Source: a virus. Taken from it: a stretch of 43,842 bases of DNA. The stretch lies in the IMG/VR virus record IMGVR_UViG_3300033571_025403, positions 1 through 43,842 of that record, one strand, 5' to 3'. Shown piece after piece: positions 16,135 to 23,466 of this stretch; positions within the stretch are counted from its first letter, which is position 1; each line of letters starts with the position of its first letter. The notes below the pieces were generated by a model. That model ran no database searches. It worked only from the letters and a program-made list of their open reading frames with translations, and was not told where the DNA came from. The translations under genes and the position numbers were made by a program.

Positions 16135-16662
16135 ATGACCCCGTGCGAGAAAGCCCTCATCTACTACAAAACCGAACTCAAGGCTCGGGACGAGGAGATG
16201 AAGGCCCTGCGAAAGAAGTCCCATGACCTTCAGCGGCAAATCGCATCCCTCCGCTCACAAACCCTGCATTGGAAGGCCCTCTCGGAAAAGATCCGCGCGG
16301 AGTTCGATGCACCCGCCCTCTTCCCGGAGACAAAGGAACTCCGGGAACTCTTCCCCCGGTTTCCCTTCATCCACCTCTCCCAGCAGCGCGTTTTGCTCTT
16401 CCTCTGGGATGCCCTCCAGCAGGGCAACAAGAACTTCATCTCGAAGTACGAGATCCACGATGAGATCTACAAGGACCGCCCCGCGCACGCGAGACCAACC
16501 CCCCAGACCATCAACGTCTTCATCTGCCACCTTCGCCGCAGCCTTCAGGGCCACCCCCTCACCATCCTCGGGGAACACGGGAAGGGATGGAAGCTCATCC
16601 TCAAGGAAGAAGACAAGGACTCCGAGTTGTCAATCCCGGAGACGGAAAATTTTTCCCCATAA
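16135..16662 (+). CDS. winged-helix protein with coiled coil, likely regulator, 175 aa
   Basis: ATG 16135 immediately follows the previous stop. The first ~50 residues form a charged coiled coil (ELKARDEEMKALRKKSHDLQ). The C-terminal half looks like an OmpR/PhoB-type winged helix: a helix region, then TINVFICHLRRSLQG, then the wing ILGEHGKGWKLILKEE. A wing tip after an HLRRSL recognition helix is typical of this fold. No receiver domain is present. It is a plausible transcription regulator of phage or host genes. Confidence 0.65.
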   Translation: MTPCEKALIYYKTELKARDEEMKALRKKSHDLQRQIASLRSQTLHWKALSEKIRAEFDAPALFPETKELRELFPRFPFIHLSQQRVLLFLWDALQQGNKNFISKYEIHDEIYKDRPAHARPTPQTINVFICHLRRSLQGHPLTILGEHGKGWKLILKEEDKDSELSIPETENFSP

Positions 16663-16680
16663 GCAACACAAAAATTTTCC
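16644..16680. repeat. AT-rich 11-bp inverted repeat
   Basis: GGAAAATTTTT (16644-16654) and AAAAATTTTCC (16670-16680) are exact inverse complements, separated by 15 bases, and span the end of the winged-helix gene. They could form a hairpin that ends transcription or a binding site. No T-run follows, and the arms are AT-rich, so a moderate stem only. Confidence 0.4.
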
Positions 16681-16685
16681 CCGTT

Positions 16686-16730
16686 CTTGTCGATTTTTGT
16701 TTCCAGTTCGTATATATCATGCCATAATTC
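16686..16730 (+). promoter_or_regulatory. CTTGTCGATTTT ... CATGC promoter-like element, copy 2
   Basis: CTTGTCGATTTT at 16686 and CATGC at 16718 repeat the arrangement seen at 12828 with identical spacing. This copy also contains CAGTTCGTATATAT, close to CAGTTCGTATATAC at 39708. TATATA at 16711-16716 lies 18 bases from TTGTCG, so it could serve as the -10 box. It precedes the gene at 16791. Confidence 0.5.
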
Positions 16731-16790
16731 AAAAATCACGGGGCACAACCTCAATCTCTCGCCCCGGCAACCAAGGAGGCCACTGAGCCA

Positions 16791-17282
16791 ATGTCTGATA
16801 CTGAAAACACTTCCAATCTCCGCGAAATCACCATCCAGGGCACCGAACTCTCCCTCGAGGTCCCCTACGCAGAAGGCCATGTGCTGACTGCAACAGAGGC
16901 CTCGCAGCTCAACCAAGTCTTCTGCGAGAACATCGGGAATAACTTCCGCTCGAAGGTCAAGGAAATGCTCGAGGCCGGGCAGAGCGTGGAGGACATCCAG
17001 GCCGCGTTCGACGCCTACGTTGAGGTCTACGAGTTCGGCAGCCGCCGGGTTTCGTCGGGCACGAAGCGCACCGCGGACCCCATCGAGAAAGAGGCCCGTG
17101 CCCTCGCCAAGCGTGCACTGACCGAGTTCTTCCGGAAGAAGGAAATTGACTTCTCGTCCCTCTCCGTCGATGAGAAGGATCAGGCCCTTCGCACCTACAT
17201 GGAAAAGCACGGCGCGAAGGTTCGCGAGATCGCGGCCCGACGCGTGGCCGACCAGAAGGCCATGGCGGAAGCCGGCCTCTAA
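16791..17282 (+). CDS. conserved early phage protein, 163 aa
   Basis: ATG 16791 follows AAGGAGG. After a short N-terminus it shows ITIQGTELSLEVPYAEGH, then LTATEASQLNQVFCENIGNNFRSK, a combination I know from conserved phage proteins of unknown function, often next to replication genes. The rest is helical with acidic and basic patches, ending AARRVADQKAMAEAGL. Its own promoter-like element and a structured 3' region suggest independent, possibly strong expression. Confidence 0.75.
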   Translation: MSDTENTSNLREITIQGTELSLEVPYAEGHVLTATEASQLNQVFCENIGNNFRSKVKEMLEAGQSVEDIQAAFDAYVEVYEFGSRRVSSGTKRTADPIEKEARALAKRALTEFFRKKEIDFSSLSVDEKDQALRTYMEKHGAKVREIAARRVADQKAMAEAGL

Positions 17283-17284
17283 GG

Positions 17285-17431
17285 GTTCCCCCGGAACTAA
17301 GAGTTCCCCCTAGGCCCTGTTGGGCGGGCCTAGGGGTGAGTGTGCGGAGGGGGTTTGCTCCATGTTACCCCTCCGCTTGGGTGTGGTGGCCCGGTGGAGG
17401 GTGCAAGGGTTTCGGCCCTTCACCCTCCACC
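17285..17431 (+). ncRNA. cluster of four hairpins, candidate structured RNA
   Basis: In order: GTTCC(CCC)GGAAC at 17285-17297; CCCCTAGGCCC pairing with GGGCCTAGGGG, 11 bp, at 17307-17336; GCGGAGGGG pairing with CCCCTCCGC, 9 bp, at 17344-17376; and GGTGGAGGGTG pairing with CACCCTCCACC, 11 bp plus a nested AAGGG/CCCTT, at 17393-17431. The gap of about 210 bases between genes carries no ORF I trust. It may be a structured leader, a processing array or an independent RNA. No U-tract follows any stem. Confidence 0.6.
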
Positions 17432-17492
17432 TCACCTCAAGGGCCATCAAAGAGCAAGCAACAGGAGTGAAAAGGAAACAAAGGAAACCAAA

Positions 17493-17861
17493 ATGAGCAT
17501 CACCACCACCGAGCAAAACACTTCCACTGAGTTCACAGGCCCGCCCCCGCACATCATCAGGGCGACTGGCGAGATCGAACTCTTCTCCCTCCCCATCACC
17601 CTCGAGGAACTTCAAAGGATCGTTGGGGGTTACATCGAGTACTGCCCGATGCCGAAGGGGAGCAAGATCGACTTCATTGTGAATGAAGAGGGTCGCCTCC
17701 GCGACTTCCCCTACAACTCCGTCGCGAGCGAAATTTACAAGGCCGCGTGGCTCGCCGTCCACAAGGCGGAAGAACTCGATCTCAGCATGTTGAGGCTCTA
17801 CGGCGACATCGTAGTCCTTCCCACCAAAACCTCCCTCGGAATCGAGGAGGAGGAAGAGTGA
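17493..17861 (+). CDS. DUF3846-like protein, 122 aa
   Basis: ATG 17493 follows AAAGGAAACAAAGGAAACC. After an N-terminal Thr-rich part, the order LPITLEELQRIVGGYIEY, then IDFIVNEEGRLRDFPYNSVA and a late GDIVVLP matches what I know of the DUF3846 family, found in phages and bacteria with unknown role. Residues about 35-110 carry this domain. The acidic end EEEEE overlaps the next start codon. Function not established. Confidence 0.7.
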   Translation: MSITTTEQNTSTEFTGPPPHIIRATGEIELFSLPITLEELQRIVGGYIEYCPMPKGSKIDFIVNEEGRLRDFPYNSVASEIYKAAWLAVHKAEELDLSMLRLYGDIVVLPTKTSLGIEEEEE

Positions 17862-18082
17862 AAAAGAAGAAGGAAGGCGGGGTGGCTTCGGCCACCCCCT
17901 CGGAAGTCAAGGTCTCCATCCTCATCCGCGTCTTCGAGTCCGACCTCGACCGCCTCCAGCGATTTTATCCCAAGCACCCCTACAACAGAATAATCCGAAT
18001 CCTTCTCCGTAAACACCTCGACTCCCTCGAGAAGAAAATCGAGGCGAAGAGCCCAACCCAGGATCTTCCAAATGACCTCTGA
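17858..18082 (+). CDS. ribbon-helix-helix-like DNA-binding protein, 74 aa
   Basis: GTG 17858 overlaps the upstream stop (GTGA). After a Lys-rich N-terminus, KVSILIRVFESDLDRL gives a short beta strand and first helix, and YNRIIRILLRKHLDSLEKKI gives a second helix, the layout of Arc/CopG-type ribbon-helix-helix proteins. These bind short palindromes as dimers of dimers. The recurring GTATATAC motif is a possible target, but this is speculation. Length is right for the family. Confidence 0.55.
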   Translation: MKKKKEGGVASATPSEVKVSILIRVFESDLDRLQRFYPKHPYNRIIRILLRKHLDSLEKKIEAKSPTQDLPNDL

Positions 18083-18350
18083 CCTCGAACTCCCCGAAGC
18101 CGACCAGAGCCAGCTCGAAGCCCTCGGCTCCATCCCTCCGAGCCTCGAGCGGCTCTTCAACAGAAACCCCCTGAGCCTCACCCGCATCGAACTGAACTCA
18201 ATCGTTTCAGAACTCCGCCAGCAACGCCAGAACTTCGTCGCGGCGGACTCCGAGGCCAAGACCGCGGGAAGAAGGGTTAATGCGAAGAAGGCCATTGCGA
18301 AGGGGAAGAGTGCCGTCCCCGACCTTTCAGAAATGTTGAAGGATCTTTGA
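18072..18350 (+). CDS. hypothetical protein, 92 aa
   Basis: ATG 18072 overlaps the RHH-like gene by 11 bases. The protein is acidic at the N-terminus, with a helix (RIELNSIVSELRQQRQNFVA), then a basic stretch (AGRRVNAKKAIAKGKS), and ends DLSEMLKDL. The close overlap implies a functional pair, perhaps a regulator and its partner. I recognise no domain. Confidence 0.6.
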   Translation: MTSDLELPEADQSQLEALGSIPPSLERLFNRNPLSLTRIELNSIVSELRQQRQNFVAADSEAKTAGRRVNAKKAIAKGKSAVPDLSEMLKDL

Positions 18351-18361
18351 AACCTCATCAT

Positions 18362-18397
18362 TTTTTTGTTTCGAGTCATTCGAGTTCCGTGTACAAT
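18362..18397 (+). promoter_or_regulatory. possible promoter before 18467
   Basis: A T-tract, then TTGTTTCGAG at 18366-18375 and GTGTACAATT at 18390-18399 stand in the 116-base gap. TACAAT could be a -10 box, but the spacing to TTGTTT is 20 bases, longer than usual. GTTTCGAG also resembles the GTTTCCAG word of the 16686 element. Confidence 0.3.
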
Positions 18398-18466
18398 TGA
18401 AATACTAAAGCCTAACCCACGCAACACAAACGAGGGGATGTCGTTCCCCACAGGAGTCTTCAAGCC

Positions 18467-18742
18467 ATGCCCATCCGCACCCAAATCCAGTTCTCCCTTT
18501 TCGCCTGGACCGCGACAATCAAGGTCACCTTCGATCCGCGCGAGAACTACTTCGAATACGAAATTATTTCCTTCCAGCCCCTTCCTTCTTCCGTCCATGG
18601 CTTTTTCAGGCGTCCGGACAACCTCGATCTCTTCGATGAACTCGCCGAGCTTTTCGAAAACGACCCAAAGTACATCGATTTCCTCGTGTCCTTCCAGTCC
18701 GAGTTCATCGAAGACCTCGGGAACGAAGACCGCAGGGAGTAA
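18467..18742 (+). CDS. hypothetical protein, 91 aa
   Basis: ATG 18467 is preceded by CAGGAG at good spacing. The protein is beta-type at the N-terminus (IQFSLFAWTATIKVTFD), then strongly acidic and helical (LFDELAELFENDPKYIDFLVS). A small acidic phage protein like this could act as a DNA mimic or inhibitor, but nothing specific supports it. It leads a tight block with the genes to 20387. Confidence 0.65.
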   Translation: MPIRTQIQFSLFAWTATIKVTFDPRENYFEYEIISFQPLPSSVHGFFRRPDNLDLFDELAELFENDPKYIDFLVSFQSEFIEDLGNEDRRE

Positions 18743-18748
18743 CCCAAC

Positions 18749-19024
18749 ATGAGTGCAGTCAACCAACACGGCAAGCCGCGAAAATGCACCTACCTCTTCA
18801 CCGAACCCGCGTTCAGGCTTGGCTTCCAGAGCGGGATGCGGGGGATCTTCGAGCCCGAAGTCTTCTTCCACACTGAGTGGGAACAGACCAACTACGAACG
18901 GGGCTTTCACTTTTCCCGCGTGCTTCGCACCAAGCACCAAGCCCTTCAATCCCTCCCCAAGCGGCCCACCCCGTCCCTCAAGGCCTTCCTCAACGAGGCC
19001 GTGCGAAACAAGGAGATCATCTAA
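18749..19024 (+). CDS. hypothetical protein, 91 aa
   Basis: ATG 18749 starts six bases after the previous stop. The sequence is rich in Phe, Arg and His, with FTEPAFRLGFQSGMRGIFEPEVFF and WEQTNYERGFHFSRVLRTKHQ. The first half suggests a compact domain with aromatic residues. It is immediately followed by the exonuclease gene, so a recombination-linked function is possible. Family unknown. Confidence 0.6.
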   Translation: MSAVNQHGKPRKCTYLFTEPAFRLGFQSGMRGIFEPEVFFHTEWEQTNYERGFHFSRVLRTKHQALQSLPKRPTPSLKAFLNEAVRNKEII

Positions 19025-19027
19025 CCC

Positions 19028-20161
19028 ATGGACCTCATCCTTCCCAACAAGGCCTCTTTCACCAACTCCGTCGTCCAGCACGCTTGGGACTCATCCAGCC
19101 TCAGCACTTACCTCCGGTGCCCGAGACGATACTTCTACACCTACATCTGCAACTACCGCCCACTCAACGAGTCCTACGACCTCGTCTTCGGAACCCTCTT
19201 CCACCGCGCCATGGAGGAGTACCACCTCGAAAAGCTCTCCCGAGGGCACGCCGAGGCCCAGGTCCTGGGCCTTCAGGCCCTGCTCCGCGCCGCGTGGAAC
19301 GAGGAAACCCTCTCCTACTGGAAATCCGAATCTTCCAACAAGAACCTCTGGAATTGCCTCCGCGCCTTCATCTGGCACACCGAGCACTTCGCCTTCGAGC
19401 CAGACTTCCACACAACCCTCTTGGGCAAAAAACTCTACGCGGTGGAACTCCCCTTCACCTTCGATCTCAACCTCAAGGTCAACGGCATCAGCGCAAGCTA
19501 CTGCGGGCACCTCGATCGGGTGGTGAATACCGCCTCCGGGCGTTGGGTCGTCGACTACAAGACCACCACCAAGACCCTCACCGGGAGCTACTTCGACACC
19601 TACAACCCGTCCACCCAGCTTCCCGGTTACGCCGTGGCGGCAAGCATCGTCTTCCACGAACCGGTGCAGGGGGTTATTATCGACGCCATGCAGATAGGGG
19701 TGGACTTCACCCGGTGTGGCAGGAGTCATCTTCGCCTCGGCACTGAGCGGGCGGAAGAATGGATGCACAATGCGCACGGCTGGGTCGAAGACGCCATGCT
19801 GGTGGCGTCCTCCGCCACCCTCTCCCCCGACGCGGAAGACCTCAAATCCTTCGCCGTGCTCAACGCGAAGCACTGGCGCATGAACACCGAGAGCTGCTTC
19901 ATTTGTCCCTTCAAAGAGGTCTGCCGCACCACCCCATCCCTTCGCGGAGATCTCCTCGACCTCGAGTTCACAACGAGCGTTTGGGACCCCATAAACAGGC
20001 AGAGAGAGAATGTTGATGCCAGTGGAAAAAGCAACCAAAACCAACAGATTCCTCCGGGAGAAAGTTCTCCTCGACAACCTCAAGATCGGGATGAGCTTCC
20101 CGCTCCGGGGCTTGAGGGAGAAGACCCACCTTCAAGTCCTCGCCCTCCCGGTGAGGGATAG
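19028..20161 (+). CDS. Cas4/RecB-like PD-(D/E)XK exonuclease, 377 aa
   Basis: Catalytic phrases are HLDR at 161-164 and VVDYKTT at 174-180, with Q197 and Y201 nearby, giving the D-x-K core of RecB-type nucleases. C31 in LRCPRRYF and C290, C293, C299 in CFICPFKEVC can hold an iron-sulphur cluster, as in Cas4 and AddB. Such exonucleases make single-strand ends for recombination. It sits just before the Sak4-like ATPase and DUF669-like genes, a typical module. The last ~50 residues are Pro/Ser/Gln rich, overlap the next gene, and may be a read-through tail. Confidence 0.85.
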   Translation: MDLILPNKASFTNSVVQHAWDSSSLSTYLRCPRRYFYTYICNYRPLNESYDLVFGTLFHRAMEEYHLEKLSRGHAEAQVLGLQALLRAAWNEETLSYWKSESSNKNLWNCLRAFIWHTEHFAFEPDFHTTLLGKKLYAVELPFTFDLNLKVNGISASYCGHLDRVVNTASGRWVVDYKTTTKTLTGSYFDTYNPSTQLPGYAVAASIVFHEPVQGVIIDAMQIGVDFTRCGRSHLRLGTERAEEWMHNAHGWVEDAMLVASSATLSPDAEDLKSFAVLNAKHWRMNTESCFICPFKEVCRTTPSLRGDLLDLEFTTSVWDPINRQRENVDASGKSNQNQQIPPGESSPRQPQDRDELPAPGLEGEDPPSSPRPPGEG

Positions 20162-20387
20162 GGATGTTTTCCTTGTCTTCTCCCGAAAGTCCCAGACCTT
20201 CGCATTCGTCTCCGGGAAGAACTTCACTGAGGTCAAGAAGAGACTCCAAGAGGAATCCGGAGACCCCGAGAGCTGGGAAGGCCTCAAAACCTTCCTCACA
20301 ATAATCCCCTCCGCACTCTTCGACGCGGTGGGTGCCCTCAACACCGACTCCATCGACTACGAACGACACTTCATCAACCATACCTAA
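20010..20387 (+). CDS. hypothetical recombination-linked protein, 125 aa
   Basis: The frame begins at ATG 20010 or ATG 20016, well inside the exonuclease gene, an overlap of about 150 bases in another frame. The protein reads like a genuine domain (LLDNLKIGMSFPLRGLREK, DRDVFLVFSRKSQTFAFVSG), with alternating helix and strand. It is followed at once by the Sak4-like gene. Function unknown. The overlap is longer than the 1-15 base overlaps elsewhere and suggests the exonuclease 3' end has been extended. Confidence 0.65.
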   Translation: MLMPVEKATKTNRFLREKVLLDNLKIGMSFPLRGLREKTHLQVLALPVRDRDVFLVFSRKSQTFAFVSGKNFTEVKKRLQEESGDPESWEGLKTFLTIIPSALFDAVGALNTDSIDYERHFINHT

Positions 20388-20400
20388 GAAAGAACCGCCA

Positions 20401-21270
20401 ATGGCAACACTCAACAGTAAGAAGGCGAAAGACCCCCTCAAACTCCTCTTGATCGGCGACAGCGGCACGGGCAAAACGGGTGCCCTCGCGAGCCTCGCAA
20501 ATGCAGGCTTTGAACTCTTCATCCTCGACCTCGACAACGGAACCGACATCCTGAACTTTGTCGTCAAGGACGAGTTTAAGAAGAATGTTCACATTGAGAC
20601 CCTGACCGACACCGGAAAGATGAGCGGAAGCGGCTCAAATCAAAAAATCGTCAAGCTCAACCCGCAAGCCTTTCCGAAGGCCCTCGCGTTACTCCAAAGA
20701 TGGAAGGATTCAGAAAGTGGAGAAGATTTTGGCCCTGTCAGTGCGTTTGGCCCTAATCGCATTCTCGTGGTGGATAGTCTTAGCTTTCTTGGGATGGCTG
20801 CTTTAGACTACGTCCTCGCAAAAAACGGCCGGGGCGGCGAACAGCCCTTTCAGGCCGACTGGGGCGAGGCTATGCGGATGCTCGAGCAGACCCTTCAAAT
20901 CATCTACTCAACCGAGATCAAGTGTCACGTTGTGATGAACTCCCACATCACCTACCAACAAGTCGAGGGCACCGGGATAACCAAAGGCCTTCCCATGGGT
21001 CTCGGCAGCCAGCTTCCTCCCAAAATCGGCAGGTATTTCAACATGATGCTGATGAGTAAGAGTCAGGGGCAGGGCGACTCCACCAAGCGTATTGTGCTCA
21101 CCAAGCCCGCCGCGAATGTTGAGGTGAAGTGTCCCATCCTCAACGCGCCGAAGGAACTTCCAATTGAGTCGGCACTCGCCGACATCTACAAGCTCTGGGG
21201 TGTGGGTTTCCCAGCCCCCGAGAGTTCCGGAACCCCCGGAACTTCTTCTAACTTCAACCGCAAACTCTAA
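20401..21270 (+). CDS. Sak4-like RecA-fold ATPase, 289 aa
   Basis: ATG 20401 has a weak upstream ribosome site (AAAGAACCGCC). Walker A is GDSGTGKT at residues 19-26, and RILVVDSLSFLG is Walker B. The order and size match the Sak4-like single-strand annealing/recombinase ATPases (AAA_24 type) that phages use for recombination-dependent replication. Its neighbours are a RecB-type exonuclease and a DUF669-like protein, the usual partners. The C-terminus carries a Ser/Thr/Pro tail. The role is inferred from family, not from biochemical data. Confidence 0.85.
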   Translation: MATLNSKKAKDPLKLLLIGDSGTGKTGALASLANAGFELFILDLDNGTDILNFVVKDEFKKNVHIETLTDTGKMSGSGSNQKIVKLNPQAFPKALALLQRWKDSESGEDFGPVSAFGPNRILVVDSLSFLGMAALDYVLAKNGRGGEQPFQADWGEAMRMLEQTLQIIYSTEIKCHVVMNSHITYQQVEGTGITKGLPMGLGSQLPPKIGRYFNMMLMSKSQGQGDSTKRIVLTKPAANVEVKCPILNAPKELPIESALADIYKLWGVGFPAPESSGTPGTSSNFNRKL

Positions 21271-21285
21271 ACGAAAGCAAAAGCA

Positions 21286-21723
21286 ATGAGCGTTAACTTC
21301 AACGACATTCTCTCCGTCCGCGCTGACACCGTCGAAGCCCCGAAGGCTCTTCCTCCGGGCAAGTACCTCGCCTCGGTCAAGAGTTTTGAGCCGGGCGTTT
21401 CGGCGCAGAAGAAGACCCCATACGTCGAGATCAAGTTCTCTGTGACCCAGGTCATCGACGTGCCCTCCGATCTCGAGTCCGATGCATCGGCCACCCTTGG
21501 GAAGGGTCCGGTCGAAATGCGGACTTCGTTCTACCTCTCCGAGAAGTCCATGTATCGTCTCGTTGACTTCCTCGAGAAGGATCTCAAGCTCTCCCGCTCG
21601 GGCCGTACCATTGGCGACATGCTCACCGAGTGCATCGGGCTGGAGTGTGGGCTTCTGCTCGACACGGAAACGACGAAGGACGGGCGTGACTTTATCGCTA
21701 TTAAGCGTACAATGCCCGCCTAA
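21286..21723 (+). CDS. DUF669-like protein, likely ssDNA-binding, 145 aa
   Basis: Placed 15 bases after the Sak4-like gene. The N-terminus holds a beta-type core LPPGKYLASVKSFEPGVSAQK followed by TPYVEIKFSVTQ, as in DUF669 proteins, which are usually neighbours of phage recombinases and resemble single-strand DNA-binding proteins. The later part, RTIGDMLTECIGLECGLLL, is likewise compatible. The function as an ssDNA binder is the usual suggestion for the family, and here it is an inference. Confidence 0.7.
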   Translation: MSVNFNDILSVRADTVEAPKALPPGKYLASVKSFEPGVSAQKKTPYVEIKFSVTQVIDVPSDLESDASATLGKGPVEMRTSFYLSEKSMYRLVDFLEKDLKLSRSGRTIGDMLTECIGLECGLLLDTETTKDGRDFIAIKRTMPA

Positions 21724-21725
21724 GG

Positions 21726-21770
21726 GGCGGCACCCGCCGCCTTTGTGGGGGACTTCGGTCCCCCACATTC
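21726..21770 (+). terminator. two strong hairpins after the recombination genes
   Basis: GGCGGC-ACCC-GCCGCC at 21726-21741, followed by TTTG, and GTGGGGGAC-TTCG-GTCCCCCAC at 21745-21766, a 9-bp stem with a stable TTCG loop, followed by ATTCTCTTCT. The second is a good candidate for a terminator or processing stop between the recombination genes and the methyltransferase gene. The T-content downstream is only moderate. Confidence 0.6.
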
Positions 21771-21803
21771 TCTTCTGGCCTTTGTGCCCATTTGGAGATT
21801 TTT

Positions 21804-23249
21804 GTGGAAAACATCCCCCTCACCGCCATAAAAGTTCACGATGATGACAGACAGCGCAAAACCCTCACCGGAATTGAAGACCTTATGTCTTCCATCGAAA
21901 GGATTGGCCTTCTCAACCCGCTCGTCCTTGATGCTGAAAATAATCTCATTGCTGGAAGAAGAAGGTTTGAAGCCCTCAAGCGTTTGGGTAGAACTTTTGC
22001 GCCAGTACGACGATTCAGCGATCTCGACGTTAGCACTCGACAGCTCATCGAATTGGATGAGAATCTCCGCCGAGTTGACCTGCCTTGGCAGGAGACGGCA
22101 CTTGCAGTCTATAAAATACACACCCTCAAGGCGGCTGATCGCCCCACCTGGGAGCAACGTGATACTGCTGACTTTACCGGGCTTTCTTCCTCCTACATCT
22201 CAAACGCCGTTGCTGTGGGGGCGGCACTCGCACGCGGTGATGAAAAGCTTGCCGCATGTGGAACTCTCGGTTCGGCGGCAGATCTCCTTCGACGCCGCCG
22301 TCAGCTCGCCTTAGACGCGGCGCTGGGGGAGGAGTTCGGGGAGGGAACAGAAGAGGGGGATGATCCCTTCGAGCATCTTGCGCCGGAAAAGGAACTTCCG
22401 AAGGAAGACCCGCTGCCGGAGCCAGAGGATGAAGATGGGGACAAGGGTGGTATATACAATTTCCCCCAAAAACCCGCCGCAGCTTCTTCTCCCTCTCCCG
22501 CCCCACAACCTTCCTCTCCTCCCGCTCGCCCCGTTTACCCCTACCGCATCATCTCTGCGGATTTCATCCAGCTGCTCGAATCCCAGAGCTTCAAACAGAA
22601 GTTCAATCTTCTCCACTGTGACTTCCCTTACGGCATCAACTTTGACCGTTCGGCGCAGGGTGGAAGTGAGAGCCACGCTGCGAGCTATGAGGACTCACCG
22701 GAGACCTTCTGGGCCCTCACAGACGCCCTCCTCAAGCACCAAGAGAGCTTTGTGGCCGACAGCGCGCATATGATCTTTTGGTATTCCATGAACTACCACA
22801 GAAAGCTCGTCCATGACCTCGAAGCCGCCGGCTGGTTCGTCGTTCCAACCCCCCTCATCTGGTACAAGTCCGACGGTGCAGGAATTGCATCTGACTATCG
22901 CCGACGACCAAAGCACATCTACGAGACGGCTCTCTTTTGCTCTCGCGGAGACAGACCAATCCTTCAGCTTAGAAATGACGTATATGCATGCGGCCTGGCC
23001 CGACACGTTGAGGCCCATCCGTCTGCGAAACCTCAAGAGATGCTTGAATACTTTCTCTCCCTGGTTGTCACCGAGTATTCCAATGTTCTCGATCCTACCG
23101 CTGGTTCTGGCACTGCCATTCGGGCTGCAGCGGCCCTTGGTGCTAAGTCTGCGATCGGACTCGAACTTAATCCAACTGTCGCAGCCACCTCAGCTGCAAA
23201 ATTAAACCTTTTCCTCGAAAGGAAAGCACAGAATGAGTCTGACTCTTGA
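21804..23249 (+). CDS. ParB-domain/DNA methyltransferase fusion, 481 aa
   Basis: GTG 21804 has GGAG six bases upstream and is preferred over TTG 21792. Residues 1-110 are a ParB N-terminal domain: ENNLIAGRRRFEALKRL (GRRR at 51-54) and DENLRRVDLPWQE. Residues about 175-245 are an acidic, then Pro/Ser/Ala-rich linker. The rest is a DNA methyltransferase with HCDFPYGINF (motif IV, D273-F-P-Y276) and LDPTAGSGTAIRAA (motif I, about 429-441) after it, an order typical of beta-type amino-methyltransferases. It probably modifies adenine or cytosine in phage or host DNA. Confidence 0.85.
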   Translation: MENIPLTAIKVHDDDRQRKTLTGIEDLMSSIERIGLLNPLVLDAENNLIAGRRRFEALKRLGRTFAPVRRFSDLDVSTRQLIELDENLRRVDLPWQETALAVYKIHTLKAADRPTWEQRDTADFTGLSSSYISNAVAVGAALARGDEKLAACGTLGSAADLLRRRRQLALDAALGEEFGEGTEEGDDPFEHLAPEKELPKEDPLPEPEDEDGDKGGIYNFPQKPAAASSPSPAPQPSSPPARPVYPYRIISADFIQLLESQSFKQKFNLLHCDFPYGINFDRSAQGGSESHAASYEDSPETFWALTDALLKHQESFVADSAHMIFWYSMNYHRKLVHDLEAAGWFVVPTPLIWYKSDGAGIASDYRRRPKHIYETALFCSRGDRPILQLRNDVYACGLARHVEAHPSAKPQEMLEYFLSLVVTEYSNVLDPTAGSGTAIRAAAALGAKSAIGLELNPTVAATSAAKLNLFLERKAQNESDS

Positions 23250-23466
23250 AAGCAGCATTAGGGAAATTCTCGAGCGGGTGAAGGAGCAGAACCTTCGCCC
23301 CGCGGAAGAATTGAGGGTCGCGGAACGACTCATTCTTGCAGGTTTCACACTCGCACTTCAACTTCAGAAGGCTGGCCATGTCCAAGTTTCCCAGTCCCTC
23401 GACCTCGCCTACACCGGAAAGAATCTCTCCGACAAACTCATCGCAGGAACCGCAAAAACAAACTGA
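23233..23466 (+). CDS. small helical protein, 77 aa
   Basis: ATG 23233 lies inside the end of the methyltransferase gene. The protein is helical (SIREILERVKEQNLRPAEELRVAERLILAG), with an amphipathic region and a basic end. Its 3' end overlaps the next ORF for about 90 bases in another frame. It may be a small accessory protein for replication; no family is recognised. Confidence 0.6.
   Translation: MSLTLESSIREILERVKEQNLRPAEELRVAERLILAGFTLALQLQKAGHVQVSQSLDLAYTGKNLSDKLIAGTAKTN

Noticed and set aside
15691-18350. Shared LLKDL/MLKDL protein ends of two early genes as a degradation tag
   Set aside because: The shared DNA AAGGATCTTT is more simply a ribosome site embedded at the gene ends.
17798-19081. 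427-codon minus-strand ORF
   Set aside because: It is the complement of five coherent rightward genes with coupled starts, and its composition is a Gly/Glu/Val shadow.
19091-20083. 330-codon minus-strand ORF
   Set aside because: It is antisense to the exonuclease with its catalytic and cluster residues.
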